Below, one piece after another: positions 32,897 through 44,941 of a DNA stretch of 64,000 nt. The stretch is taken from assembly GCA_934047225.1 (NCBI GenBank), contig OW204012.1:13020001-13084000 (forward strand), written 5' to 3'. Within the stretch, counting starts at the first letter, position 1, and every line of letters begins with the position of its first letter. A program made the position numbers and the translations under genes. The stretch is from Ypsolopha sequella. Its lineage: Eukaryota > Arthropoda > Insecta > Lepidoptera > Ypsolophidae. The notes beneath the pieces are model-generated. The model had not been told where the DNA came from. It worked only from the letters and a program-made list of their open reading frames with translations, and ran no database searches.

Positions 32897-32916
32897 TTTA
32901 TTTTAAAGTTATGAAA

Positions 32917-32990
32917 AAGCGGCGGTAACTCAGGGGTAGAACGCTGGCCTCTCAATCTTGAGATCCAGGTTCAATCCTCAATATAGACTA
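32917..32990 (+). other. tRNA-like fragment
   Basis: AACTCAGGGGTAGAACGC resembles a D-arm/A box and CCAGGTTCAATCCTC a T-arm/B box at roughly tRNA spacing, but the acceptor arms do not pair. It is likely a tRNA-derived SINE piece or pseudogene. Confidence 0.3.
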
Positions 32991-33188
32991 GGTCACGCAC
33001 ACACACAAGCATGTGCGGACAAGCCAGATGCGCGCGTGAGAGTGTAGGTAAATAACTTGAGCGAGGACTATGAAGTGTCGGGGGTGTGACGCAGAACTGT
33101 ACTCCGCTCCGTTCGCAATTTCGGTTGGTACTTCGAGCAAGTGTCATTAAAACCATTGCGGAGTTAGCCGAAGCGTCTTATGTGCACA

Positions 33189-33210
33189 TTGAAATAGGTT
33201 TTTTTTTTTT
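33189..33210. repeat. Poly-T run
   Basis: A T run followed by CTTTATTGCAAAGAC, which could be the reversed poly-A end of a retroposed copy; no parent sequence recognised. Confidence 0.4.
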
Positions 33211-33496
33211 TTTTCTTTATTGCAAAGACATGTTACAATATACAAGACGACACTAATTCCCACATTAAGTTGCCTTGTGAAGTGGAAACTTGTAATAACA
33301 TTCTTATAATAATGCTACTTTTAGACAAATACGCATGATAACGTTTCTATTTATATCGGTTGTGAGTTTTGATATAATTATCGTAAATTGAATTACGTTA
33401 TTATTATAAGTTTGTGAATTTTAAATGAACTATAGCGGGCTAGAAACCGGGCATGTCCGGCCGCGGGCCGGATTAGTGGTGGTTTGGAGACCCCTG

Positions 33497-33880
33497 GCAT
33501 AAACCAAACACACACCTGTAGCCTAAGCATGAAAATATCTCCGTGTAGCTGCGTTTGAAACTTAAGGCTGCGTATAAACCTGGACAAATTAGTGATTTTG
33601 CCCCCGCATCCCCGCACCTCAACTGTTTGCGCGACCGGCCGTCACCGGCCGCGAGCGCTATTTCTTAGCTCCCACGAGCGGTGTGGATCCGCGGTCATTA
33701 ACCCGTGCACGTGCTAGTTTTCAATAATAAGTATAATGCATCTACGATGTATAAAATTCAACCCAGTTGACAAAACGGTTTGTTCGCATTTTTTTGCGTA
33801 ATTGTGTTTGCATCTAATTTCTATATTTCAAAATTTTATTTTTCGAAAGTCATACTTGCAAAGATAATGATGACGATGAT
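33497..33880. other. Unassigned sequence
   Basis: GC-richer around 33600-33700, then AT-rich up to the minisatellite. No gene recognised. Confidence 0.4.
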
Positions 33881-35317
33881 GATACAACGATACGTCGATA
33901 CGACGATACGTCGATAAGACGATACGTCGATACAACGATACGTCGATACGCCGATACGGGGATACGACGATACGGCAATACGTCGATACGACGATACGTC
34001 GATACGAGGATATGACGATACGAGGATACGACGATACGTCGATACGAGGATACGACGATACGTCGATACGACGATACGTCGATACGATGATACGTCGATA
34101 CGACGATACGAAGATACGTCGATACGACGATACGAGGAAACGATGATACGTCGATACGAGGATACGACGATACGAGGATACGGCAACACGTCGATACGAC
34201 GATACGTTGATACGAGGATACCTCAATACGCTGAAACGTCGATACGACGATACGTCGATACAAGGAAACGACGATACGACGATACGTCGATACGAGGATA
34301 CGACGATATGTCGATACGACGATATGTCGATACGACGATACGTCGATACGACGATACGAAGATACGTCGATACGAAGATACGGCAATACGTCGATACATC
34401 GATACGAGGATACGACGATACGTCGATACATCGATACGTCGATACGTCGATATGTCGATACGACGATACGTCGATACGTTGATACGTCGATATGTCGATA
34501 CGACGATACGTCGATACGCCGATACGTCGATACGACGATACATCGATACGAGAATACGACGATACGGCAATACGTCAATATGTCGATACGATACGTCGAT
34601 ACGCCGATACGTCGATACGACGATACGTCGATACGAGGAAACGACCATACGACGATACAACGATACGTCGATACGAGGATACGACGATACGACGATACGT
34701 CGATACGAGGATATGACGATACGAGGATACGACGATACGTCGATACGAGGATACGACGATACGACGATACGTCGATACGATGATACGTCGATACGACGAT
34801 ACGAAGATACGTCGATACGACGATACGTCGATACGTCGATACGAGGAAACGATGATACGTCGATACGAGGATATGACGATACGAGGATACGACGATACGT
34901 CGATACGACGATACGAAGATACGTCGATACGACGATACGGCAATACGTCGATACGACGATACATCGATACGAGGATACGACGATACGTCGATACGTTGAT
35001 ACGACGATACGTCGATCCGTTGATACGTCGATACGTCGATACGAGGAAACGACCATACGACGATACGTCGATACGACGATACGAAGATACGTCGATACGA
35101 AGATACGGCAATACGTCTATACATCGATACGAGGATACGACGATACGTCGATACGAGGATACGACGATACGTCGATACGACGATACGAAGATACGTCGAT
35201 ACGACGATAAGTCGATACGACCATACGGCAATACGTCGATACGACGATACGTCGATATGTCGATACGACGATAAGTCGATACGACGATACGTCGATACGA
35301 CGATACGACGATACGAC
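33881..35317. repeat. 1.4-kb minisatellite of the 8-bp unit GATACGNN
   Basis: About 180 tandem units, mainly GATACGTC, GATACGAC and GATACGAG with occasional CC, GC, AA, TT and AC endings. Because 24 bases (three units) equal eight codons and the units lack stops, long open frames appear in several frames on both strands (up to 424 codons, eight-residue period VSSYRRID-like on minus and IRRYDDTS-like on plus). These are not treated as genes. Confidence 0.98.
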
Positions 35318-35395
35318 CACGATCACGATCACGATCACGACCACGATCACGATCGCGATCGTGATCGCGATGGCGATGGCGATGGTGATGGTGAG
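35318..35395. repeat. Hexamer repeat between minisatellite and LINE tail
   Basis: CACGATCACGATCACGACC grades into GATCGCGATCGTGATCGCG and GGCGATGGCGATGG. It forms the junction between the 8-bp array and the LINE remnant. Confidence 0.9.
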
Positions 35396-35490
35396 ATAAA
35401 GTTTTGTTAGTCTCCCAGAGGGGTAGGCAGAGACTACAGATTTCCATCTGCTACGATCCAGACACAACTCTTTCGCCTCTTCCACATCCA
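35396..35490 (-). pseudogene. LINE 3' ORF end
   Basis: Minus-strand reading MMDVEEAKELCLDRSRWKSV then VSAYPSG matches the remnants at 12124 and 19313. Its 3' side runs straight into the hexamer and 8-bp arrays. Confidence 0.75.
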
Positions 35491-36239
35491 TCAACCATAT
35501 TTATTGTGATATTAAATTGTAAGCTAAAAAAATACCTCAGACAAAAAACATAGCGATATTCATTAGTCCATTGAGACAACCTTTAGTTCAACATCGGTAA
35601 TAAAACATGACCTATCTACTTATTTTGTTAAGTAATGGCGTACCTTTGCATTACTTTCATCCACTCGTAAAACATTTTTTACATTGGTTGCATTTATTTC
35701 CTATGTTTCAAATTACGAGATTTATTTAAATTACGAAACCGGGACGTCGAGAGCGCAAAAACGTAGCCCTCCCGTCTCAACGGAGCGATCACAACTGACC
35801 GACGGGTGAGTGACGAAACAAAGCATGGAACAAAAAGCGCGTGCGACCGAGATATCTTGTCGCCGCCTTGTCTCAGAATAAATCGACGTAAGCGCCAATT
35901 CTTAGATGTTAAATTAAATGAAAACGAAACAGAATTATTCAAAATCCCCGTGCAATTTTACGGGGTCATTTGTTTTCTTATTTTTAATACAAATTTCAAG
36001 GCAAACTGTTTTAAGAAAGGTCCTTTAACACTCGAAAAACATGAAATATAGAGGTAACTTCGTAATTTTTTTCTATCGAGCGAACTTAAAGCTTTTGCGT
36101 TTTTGCTTTTGCGTTTTTGCTTCTGCACGAATATCAGCCCTATAGTCTATTATCTATATTATTTTTATTAAACCGATTGACCAAGTTACACAATGTTTTA
36201 TGCTCATTTGAAATTGTGCATCTGACATTATACCGACCC
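35491..36239. other. Unassigned sequence
   Basis: Overlapping open frames at 35694-36051 show no domain. Nothing recognised. Confidence 0.4.
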
Positions 36240-36469
36240 TTAAGAGGATTCAGTAAGCTAAATTAGCAGCTTGAGATATATCAGTACAATTATCGACAAT
36301 AACGAAATAGAAATAACGTTTATGTCAGAGTGCATTGCAAAGTGGCTGTTACGACGATCGCTGTGTCGCCGGGGCGTTTATGGAAACCCTTCCAGTATTC
36401 AGAACCCCAGTACTTCTGAGTTGCGGGAGCCTTTAAGCGATTGAACGCGCAGTTTGATGGATTAAATGC

Positions 36470-36649
36470 TACCCTGCTTTTAGTTCTGTAATGCGGGAGG
36501 CTTTACAAACGCAATTCTAGCGTTATGGATATAAATTCCTACCGCTATTCAGATTAGCCTACCCTGCTTTTAATTCTGTAATGCGGGAGGCATTACATAC
36601 GCAATACTAGCGTTATGGATATGAATTCCTACCGCTACTCAGACTGAAA
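36470..36649 (+). repeat. Tandem 90-bp duplication
   Basis: TACCCTGCTTTTAGTTCTG starts at 36470 and its relative at 36560; both units contain GTAATGCGGGAGGC and CTAGCGTTATGGATAT. Confidence 0.9.
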
Positions 36650-36893
36650 ATTGTGTTATACGTTTAACAGAATACGCTCAGTAAGAATATCTATGTAATC
36701 AAGCGAAAATTAAAGAAAGGATGAATATCATACTCCTAAAAAAATTTGAATTGCATAAACGTATGACAATATAATCATAAAGTTTTTAACATTAGACGAA
36801 TCAATCATTATTAACAATAAAATTATCGAGCGTTAGGCACATTTTTGCTTATGTTTTTATGTTTTTAGACAATGAATGCATATTTTTAGGAGG

Positions 36894-37091
36894 TTACCCT
36901 GCAGAGATGTGGTTTTTAGACTTTCTGCCCGCGCCTTTATCTTTACGTCTGCTCACCGAAGTAGGTTGTACCTTTATTTTTCTAGTAACGCGTCGAGAAA
37001 ATTTATTTAAGACCAACTCGTACGCTTGCTCTGAAGTTTGTGCACTCTCGAATAATTTCGTCATTTGTTTAATTTCTTTACTACAAGACAT
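36894..37091 (-). CDS. Unknown basic 65-residue ORF inside the Mutator-like element
   Basis: Starts MSCSKEIKQMTKLFESAQTS, has a predicted helical first half and a lysine/arginine-rich end (RRKDKGAGRKSK). It lies centrally in the element, where a transposase remnant would be expected. No family recognised; it may be noncoding. Confidence 0.25.
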   Translation of the reverse strand: MSCSKEIKQMTKLFESAQTSEQAYELVLNKFSRRVTRKIKVQPTSVSRRKDKGAGRKSKNHISAG

Positions 37092-37247
37092 AACTAATTT
37101 CCTTTTGTAATCGAAGTCTCACTCAAAACAGCATCTAAATTCACAATAATTTCTTCTATTTAACACATTAATTAAGCTAATCAAAAAAAAAATGCGAAAG
37201 TAATAGTTTTCGTGAGAAATCACCAACGGAACTTATTTAAATAAAAA

Positions 37248-37794
37248 GAAAATTGGCTAAGTGCGAGTCTGACTCGCGTACCTAGGGTTCCATATTGTGG
37301 ATGAATTTTGCCAATTTTTTTCGTGAATTTCTCAACCGCTTTATTTTTCCTTTAATCGTTACGTAAACACATATTACCATGATTTTTTTTATATTTTTTG
37401 GTCCACCAGTTTCGGAGATAAGGGGACAAGGACATACATATTTTTGTGGTTTTGTAGAGATTTCTCGAAATCAGTGCTAGTAAATGTCGTAAATATATAT
37501 ATTTTTACAATTAGGTCTTTAATATCTAAAATTTGATATCCATATTGTATTTTTAGAATAATATGTATTTTTTTCTTTCTTTTGTTTTAGAAATATTTTA
37601 AACAATTTTAAAATTTCATATTTTTTTACACTGTAATATGTGGGCAAACTAATGCATTTTTTTTGCCAAATTTCAAGTATTTGTCTTTAACGGTGCTAAA
37701 GTTATGAGGTTGTGACATACAGACGGACGGACGGACAACGAAGTCTCACAATAAAGGTTGCTTTTGTACCTTTTAGGTACTATGGAACCCTAAC
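37248..37794 (+). repeat. GGTTCCGTA-ended repeat nested in the Mutator-like element
   Basis: From AAATTGGCTAAGTGCGAGTC with AGGGTTCCATA to GGTACTATGGAACCCTAAC, same family as 24493. Both ends are present. Confidence 0.85.
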
Positions 37795-38277
37795 AAACAA
37801 CAGCGCGATGCGCATGATATCGCTCTCTCTCTCTTGGCACGTGCCGCTTGCGATCTGAGATCGGGGAGCATAGCGCAGAAATCCCTCCCGCGTGTCAGAT
37901 CGCACCTAAGTACTTTTATGCTATCTAGGGATCTGAGTAGAGGAAGCATTTTTTTTATAAAGTCTTGAATACTACACCGGAAACAATACCCGAATCCAGA
38001 TCGTTCGCAGCTCTGAATAGTGGAATGGTTTAAAGCAACTTTCTGTGAATTAATGCTAGTAAACCCTCCCGCAGCTCAGAAGTACTGGGGTTCTGAATAC
38101 TGGAAGGGTTTCCATAAACGCGTCGCCGGGTAGCGCAAAATGGAGAAAATAATGGTTTCCACATGTGTTAACTTTGATATTTAAAAGTTTTAAACATCAT
38201 TGTATTAGATTTTTGTATTGCTCGTATGTGTACCATAAGTTTTAACCTTGTCTCTTTTGAATTTAAAAAGTTTAAAC

Positions 38278-38393
38278 TATTTATCAGTTTTTTAAAGCAT
38301 TTGAAAGGTTATTTAAGGTAGTTTTTTTCTCGTTGTATTTATCAGTTTTTTAAAGCATTTGAAAGGTTATTTAAGGTAGTTTTTTTCTCGTTG
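38278..38393 (+). repeat. Exact tandem 58-bp duplication
   Basis: TATTTATCAGTTTTTTAAAG starts at 38278 and 38336 with no visible difference between the two units. Confidence 0.95.
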
Positions 38394-38548
38394 TAAGATA
38401 AAGCTTTTAAGATTTTAAAACATCACAATTACGGGACATGGGTCAATATGTGTGATATATTTTTTTCAAAGTTTTGTAGTATTCATATAGAAAGTTTAAA
38501 CCAATTTAAAAACGTCTGTAAACGCAGTTTTACTTCTGAAGCCCCTTA

Positions 38549-38910
38549 ACTTAGGTTGCCATACGTAGCTGTTAGTTCCGCTGCTGTCCGCGTGGAGCAT
38601 GCAATCTGTGCATGATAAGTGATAACTCATATTTATATTTTAATTGTTTCCTCAATAGTTGGCTGGAAGAAATCTCTTATTACAGACCCCACTTAAAATT
38701 CATTGCCGACCCCTGCCCTAGAGGCACAATAAGCCCGTCCCTTACATGTAAGTTTTTATGAAAATCGATTGCGTTTAAAAAGCTAAAAACAGTAGCAAAA
38801 TGATTTTTTCGATATCTCGAAAAATCACGAAGTTATTTGCAATCAAAGTGGGCTTAGCGGCATGTATTGTGACGTCATCTGACACGATTTTATATTAAAA
38901 GTGACTTACA
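38549..38910. other. Unassigned sequence
   Basis: Nothing recognised between the preceding elements and the retrotransposon. Confidence 0.4.
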
Positions 38911-38915
38911 TATAG

Positions 38916-39253
38916 TGTGGGCTCCTTCGATGGGGTATAGCCCACTACTATTGCAGGGCGTAGGGTGATAAATAAGAAGACTTGTTGTACTGATTCCAAA
39001 AGTGAACTGTAATTTTTCCATCAATTTGCTCTATTTATATCCTTAAAACTAAACTCTTAACTAGTGCCTATTTACGCGATTAGAAATGGAGCGCGGAGAG
39101 GTGAGACACGAGGAGGTGCGACGAGGCAATGACATTTCAAGGTCGCGAGTTAGCAGGTAGCTCGAATACGTGCGCTGGCCAGCGATCCCTTTTCAATATC
39201 TCGCCTGATTGGTTGCTTCCCTCGCTCGTGGCTCTCGTCGGTGTTTGCGAACA
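38916..39253 (-). repeat. 3' LTR of the BEL/Pao element
   Basis: 338 bp; on the element strand it begins TGTTCGCAAACACC and ends GGAGCCCACA, giving TG...CA ends. I see no difference from the other LTR. Confidence 0.97.
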
Positions 39254-42200
39254 TCACTCCCGCCGCAGCTCTTGTAGCTGATTTATTTCCGTGTTCGCAG
39301 TGTCATTCTTGCAGGGCAGGATAACCAGCTTCTTTGTGGGGCGCCGAAGAACTCCTTTGTTGGTTTTCACGTCGACTGCTCGCACCTCTCCGTCAGGGCC
39401 CGGGTAGACGGCTATGACGACGCCTCGTGGCCATGCGTTCCTTGGTAGGCATCCATCGGCGACCAGGACGAGATCGTTGAGGTTTATAGCTCCCTTTGAG
39501 CGTGGGTCACGTCGGTATTGAAGCTCTGGCAAATATTCTTTCAACCATCGTGCCCAGAAGAGGTCTGCTAGTCTCTGGCTGGTTCGCCACATCTTCCTTC
39601 CTGCTTCATCTCCTTCTGTGAAGGTACCAGGCAGTGGTACACGTGATGGTCCTCCCAGGAGAAAATGATTTGGTGTCAGGGCCTCGTCGTCTTCGGGAGA
39701 TGTGGACACGTGCGTAAGCGGCCGGCTGTTCAATGTATTTTCAACTTCAATGAGCAGAGTGGAGAGAACTTCTTCTTTTGGAGCCCGTTCCTGAAGAGTG
39801 ACGTGCAGAGCCGTTTTAACGCTTCTCACCAATCGTTCCCATGCTCCGCCCATAAACGGAGCACTGGGGGGGATGTACCTCCATTTGATAGAGCGGATGG
39901 AAGCCTCTTCTTGTAGTGCATCTTCAGCTGCCTTTTTCATTTCAACATCGGCACCACGGAAGTTAGTGCCATGGTCTGACCATAATTCTGTAGGGCATCC
40001 TCTTCGACTAATAAATCGTCTTAGTGCCATCACCGCTGAGTCAGTACTGAGGCTGCCGGCGATCTCGATATGAACGGCCCTCGTAGTCAAGCAGGTGAAC
40101 AGGACTCCGTAGCGCTTCTGATGACCACGGCCAACGGTTACAATTAGTGGGCCGAAGCAGTCCAGTCCTGTGTACGTGAAGGGCCGGTGATGGTGAGCCA
40201 GCCTACTGCGGGGATGGTTGCCAGTAGATGGCCAGACAGGTTTGGCCCTCCGGATGCGACAGAACTGGCAGCTCCTTATTTCATTGCGGACAGCATGGCG
40301 AAGCCGGATGATCCAAAATTGTTGGCGGACTTCATTTGTAGTTATCTCACAGCCTCCGTGGTGTAGCTGTCTATGGACCCAATTGATGTAGAGTCGGGTC
40401 CATCTGTGATCTCCGTCAATGACAGCTGGCTCTTTCTGGGTTTGAGTGATGTCTTCTGCTGCTGCTACTCTGGAACGTATTCGCATAATGCCTTCGTTGT
40501 CTATGATGATTGACAACTGGCGTAGGCGGCTGTCAGATGGCGGACTTTTGTCTTTCTGTAGCGCGTTGATCTCTGCTGAGAAGACTTCCTCTTGTTGAGC
40601 TCGTACCCATAGTTTCTCGGCGCGATACATAAGATGAGCTTCAATCGGTATTAATTTGAGACTACCGACTTTGTTCTTGCTTTTTTGTGGCTTGCTTGAA
40701 GAAGATTTGTTTCTTTTCCAAGTTGGGTCCTCCTTTTCAATTTTCGCAGTTCGTTTGCGGGTTGCGGTGCATCTCTCTTTGTTTTGTAGTAATTCAATAA
40801 ATTGCAACACGCGTGCGGTTGTTCTCTGTAGGCGCATCCAACTGGAGAAGCGAGACACTGATGGAAGAGCGTCTTTCAGTTTGTTTGTCTGAGTTGTGGC
40901 ATGGACACGTTCTTCTTTGGCTGCTTCTTCTGTTAGCGAATCTTCTTTTTCTTGTGGCCACTCAGTCTCTGGTAAGTGGAGGAAGTCAGGTCCTTGATAC
41001 CAGCGATGTTGTGAAGTGAAGTTGGATGGAGGTTCTCTGGTAGCGTCGTCAGCCACGTTCATCTTTGTTGGAACCCATCGCCACTCATTGGTTTTTGTGT
41101 GTTCGGTGATTTCCGCAATTCTATGAGCCACGAATGGTTTGTATATTCGTGGACCAGTGCGTATCCAAGTTAGCACTGTGCGAGAGTCTGACCAGTAGAA
41201 ACGTCGTGTAGGCGTGAAGTCGTGCTCCTCTATGGACGTCTGGGCAAGTCGACATCCCAGCACACCAGCTTGGAGTTCAAGACGAGGAATTGAGATCGTC
41301 TTGAGGGGTGCCACTCGCCCTTTTCCCATGATTAGGGAAACATGCACGTTGCCTTCCTTGTCGATGACTCGCCAATATACGGCAGCAGCGTAGGCAGTGG
41401 AGCTAGCGTCGACGAAAGTATGGAGTTCAATGGCGTGCGCTCTGGACAGCTGTTCATAGCATCTTGGTACAACCAGTCGGGGTAGAAGCTGGATGTGTTG
41501 TACCCATTTTTGCCAGATCTCTGCCTCTTCAGTTCTCAGTTCTGTATCCCATCCGATTCCAGATCTCCATATGTCTTGGAGGATTCTCTTGGCTTGAATT
41601 GTGATAGGTGTAGCCAAGCCAAGTGGGTCAAATATTGACATGACCGTTCTTAAAGCTTCTCTCTTCGTTGGTGTTCGATCTTTATTCATAATATTTTCAG
41701 TTATCTTGTTCCGGTTTACGTTGAACGAGAGCGTGTCGTGTTCTGGATCCCATATCATTCCAAGTATCTTTTCAGGATCAAGATGTAGCACGTTGACTTT
41801 GCTGCCTGGAGCGAGTTCTGATAGGACTTTGATTGAGTTTGAAGCCCATCTTTGGAGGTGGTAGTTCGCGTGGCTGTGTATGAAAGCCACTTGTGATGCA
41901 GTCTTGATTGCCTCCTCTTCTGTGTTGTAGCTGGCCAGGTAGTCATCGACGTAGTGGTTTCTGACGATCGCTTCGGCAGCTTCGGGATAAGTGTTCCGAA
42001 ACTCTTCCGCATTCTTGTTTTTGACGAATATTGCGGTACATGGAGATGAAGTAGCTCCGAAAATCACGCTCTTCATGCGGTATTCATCAGGCGGCCCATT
42101 ACGGCGGTCACCTCTCCACAAGAAACGTTGCATGTCTCTGTCTTCTTTCTTGATTTGTACTCGCAGGAACATATCTTTTATATCGCTCGTGACTGCGACT

Positions 42201-44879
42201 GGGCGTTGACGAAATCTCATTAAGACTCCGGGTAATGGCTGCAGCATGTCTGGGCCTGAGAGCAGCATGTCGTTCAAACTGGTTCCCCGGGTCTTCGCCG
42301 CTGCATCGTGAACAATACGACATTTTTCTGGTTTCTGAGGATTGATAACCGGAAAATGTGGCAGGTACCATGTTCTCTGAATCTTTTCTGTAGGAGCTCG
42401 TTCTGCATAGTCTTGTTGCATGAGTACTTGCAGCTGGACTGTGTATCTTTTCTTTAAGTCGTCATTCTTGTCCAACTTCTTTTCTAGGAGTTCGAGACGT
42501 CGCATGGCTGAGTCATAGTTGTTTGGTGGTAAGTAGTTGCTGTACTTCCACAATAAGCCAGTCTCGAATCCTCCCGCCGGTAGACGCCTGGTATTCGTCT
42601 CCAATTGCTGTAGTGCTTGCCGCTCTTCATTGTTGTAAGAGCGCTTGGGTTCGATAGCCAGTGATTCCATCGCAAAGTGATCTTTCATCATTTTCTCCAT
42701 TGCGTCTTCATCGATCTTCATATGGGTGATTCTGTGGACATCTACCCTGGCGTTCTCTTGGTTCACCCCATGTAGAACCCACCCGAGTTCTGTGCGTGAA
42801 GCAACTGGTTGGTTCTTCTCTCCTCGGCAGAGTTCATGAGTGAGGAGTAGGTCCCAGTTGTCTTGACCAACCAAGACTGTTGGCTTTCCTTCTTCGTAGG
42901 TGAGGAGGTGTTCAATATCTTTCAGGTGAGAACATTCGCTGATGATGCGCCGTGGTATGGACTGCGGAGAGAGTTTCAGATCATCCATTGTTCTGGCGGA
43001 GATATCGTGGCTGCTAGTGTTGCGACCACGTATGGAGAATCGCACCCTCTGAGACTCGAAGGCGTTTATCTTTGCGCCGGCCACCCCCTCTATGATGAAT
43101 GGAGCTGATGGACCTCTGGCGCCTATCTTCTCGGCAGTCTCAGTTTCCAGGATTGTGCAGGATGAGCCGTCGTCTAATAAAGCGAAAGTGTCGACGACTC
43201 CCTTTGGGCCCCTGACTTGGACTGGTAGGATCTTGAGCAAGGCCGAAGTGTTGACCCTTTCGTTAGTGGAGGCGACTGTGTTGATCGGAAGCTCTTCGCA
43301 ATGTGTAGTTTTCTCTGTTGCATCATGAAGCAGTTGGTGATGAGTGTATCTGCATCCATTGATATCGCATCTCTTGGTTTTGCAAGTGTGACGGAATTTG
43401 CGAATGCGAAGGCAGCGGAAGCATAGCTTGTGGTTCTTGGCAAGCTCCCATCTCTCTGGAACGCTGACTTTCTTCATTAAAGAACAGTCGGAGACTTTGT
43501 GTTGTTCTTTCTTGCAGATGATACAAGGAGTGGGTGACGATGATTGGTTCTCTGCTACATGATAGTTGCGAAGTGGCTGTTGCTTCTTTGGTTGAAACTC
43601 CCGCCGGTCTTGCTCTGGTGTGATATTTTCTGCTGGAGCAAATCGGCTGCATCGTTCGGCTGTGAGTTCGAAGAAGTTAGCCAACGTGATTAAGTCAGGC
43701 TGATCTTCTTGTTGTGCGGCATCGAACTCGTAATATCTGTAGCGCAGAGCTGGGGGCATCTTATCGACGACGTTTCTTACGACTTCAGAGTTGTAGAGAT
43801 CGTGTGGCTTCTTTAGGGCTTTGATTGTTGCTATGACGTTCAGTATCTTCGATGTGTAGGCGCAGACATCTTTCGCAGTGTCAGAGAGTCTTGGCAGGCT
43901 TCGAAGTTTGTTGAGTTCTACTGTGACGAGCGCTTCTGGTCGGCCAAATCGACTTTCCAAAAGTCGAATTACTTCGTGTGAAGTTGGAGATCCGATGAAC
44001 AGGCATTGTACGGCGTCTTTAGCTGCTCCATGTAGGCTCTTCCTCAGTCTAGCCAAATTTTCTTGTTCGCTGAGTAGAACCGCTGATTCTTGGAAGGCGG
44101 CTTTGAATGCCAACCAATCTCCTGCAGACCCATTGAATGATGGTAGGTCTACCACTCGTTTGTATGGCGGAGCAGCGATAGCGGGTTGTATGGACTGAGC
44201 GGCGAGTGTAATGGCAGCGGCGAGCTCTCTGTAGTCTACGTTGTTATTGGCAGGCTGGACGGCGATAGTGTGAGCAGAGGCTGGTTGTAGCGGCGCATGG
44301 CAGGCGGTGCATGGTGGCTTCTCCTGTTCTGTGTTCATTGTTTGTACTCTGGCTGAGCACGCTGGATTCATGTACCCTGGCTGAGTAAAAGGGGCACAAC
44401 TCGGCAGTGGCTGTGTTGGTCGTAGTTCTTCAGCGGGGACTGTCCCTTGCGGCGGCGTGCTGTGGCAGGCGGCTTCATGTGGCTCCATAGTAAGTGCAAG
44501 AGTACTATGCACCCATTCAGACGTGCGTGCGGCTTTGACGCTGTCGTCTTCCTCGGTTTCTTCATCAGACTCGCCTTCTAGCATAGCAATGCGTGCTTGT
44601 GCGAGCTCCACCTGGCGTTGAAGTAGCTCCTCCCGGGCTTTGGCTAGTTCCTTGCGTCTGGATAGTGACGCAGTGGAACGAGGTACGCTTGATGTGCGTG
44701 AAGTTGCTTTCTTTGGCTTAGTCGAGCCAATAGCAGCGGAAGTGGCGGTGGCGGTGGCAGCGGCGCCGGTACTGACAGTGGCGGTGACGGCGGCGTCGGT
44801 ACTGACAGTGGCGGTGACGGCGCCGGTGTTGACAATGGCGTCGGTGGCAGCAGTAGCGTCGGCAGCGACGGTTATGGCA

Positions 44880-44941
<62 letters not shown>

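Larger units (their letters stand above)
32463..33150 (+). mobile_element. DNA element with THAP-like exon, copy 2
   Basis: Inverted relative of 20395-21300 sharing AATATAAAGTATTACTACG, GAGCTCGAGTAGCACTCG, the THAP-like coding start and AGCCAGATGCGCGCGTGAG. It differs by a 153-base insertion holding a perfect hairpin (32604-32756). Confidence 0.65.
32298..33496. mobile_element. Probable hAT element remnant, interrupted by the THAP element
   Basis: Ends CAGGAGTCTCCAAAC and, inverted at 33496, CAGGGGTCTCCAAACC match each other and resemble hAT termini. Flanking octamers (CCATAGGC and GCATAAAC) match only partly, consistent with age. Most of the interior is the THAP element (32463-33150). Confidence 0.55.
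36374..38121. mobile_element. Mutator-like element with 9-bp target duplication
   Basis: GTCGCCGGG flanks both sides (36365-36373 and 38122-38130). Terminal inverted repeats of 56 bases (36374-36429 and 38066-38121) begin GCGTTTATGGAAACCCTTCC and differ at one position. A 9-bp duplication with long inverted ends fits Mutator-like elements. It holds a tandem 90-bp duplication (36470-36649), a 65-codon minus-strand frame and a nested repeat (37248-37794). No transposase is recognised. Confidence 0.85.
36240..38548. mobile_element. Possible old TTAA-type repeat enclosing other elements
   Basis: From TTAAGAGGATTCAGTAAGC the sequence follows the 53997-54475 family (TAGCAGCT, ATTGAAATAACG-like and GTGGCTGTTACGACG) until it is broken at 36374; relatedness resumes after 38130 with AAAATGGAGAAAATAATGG. 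The right boundary at CCCCTTAA (38542-38548) is a guess. Confidence 0.4.

Noticed and set aside
33828..35494. Long overlapping open frames on both strands (up to 424 codons) suggesting a repetitive protein
   Set aside because: They arise because the 8-bp tandem unit has no stop in any of several frames; no start context, splice site or non-repetitive domain supports translation.
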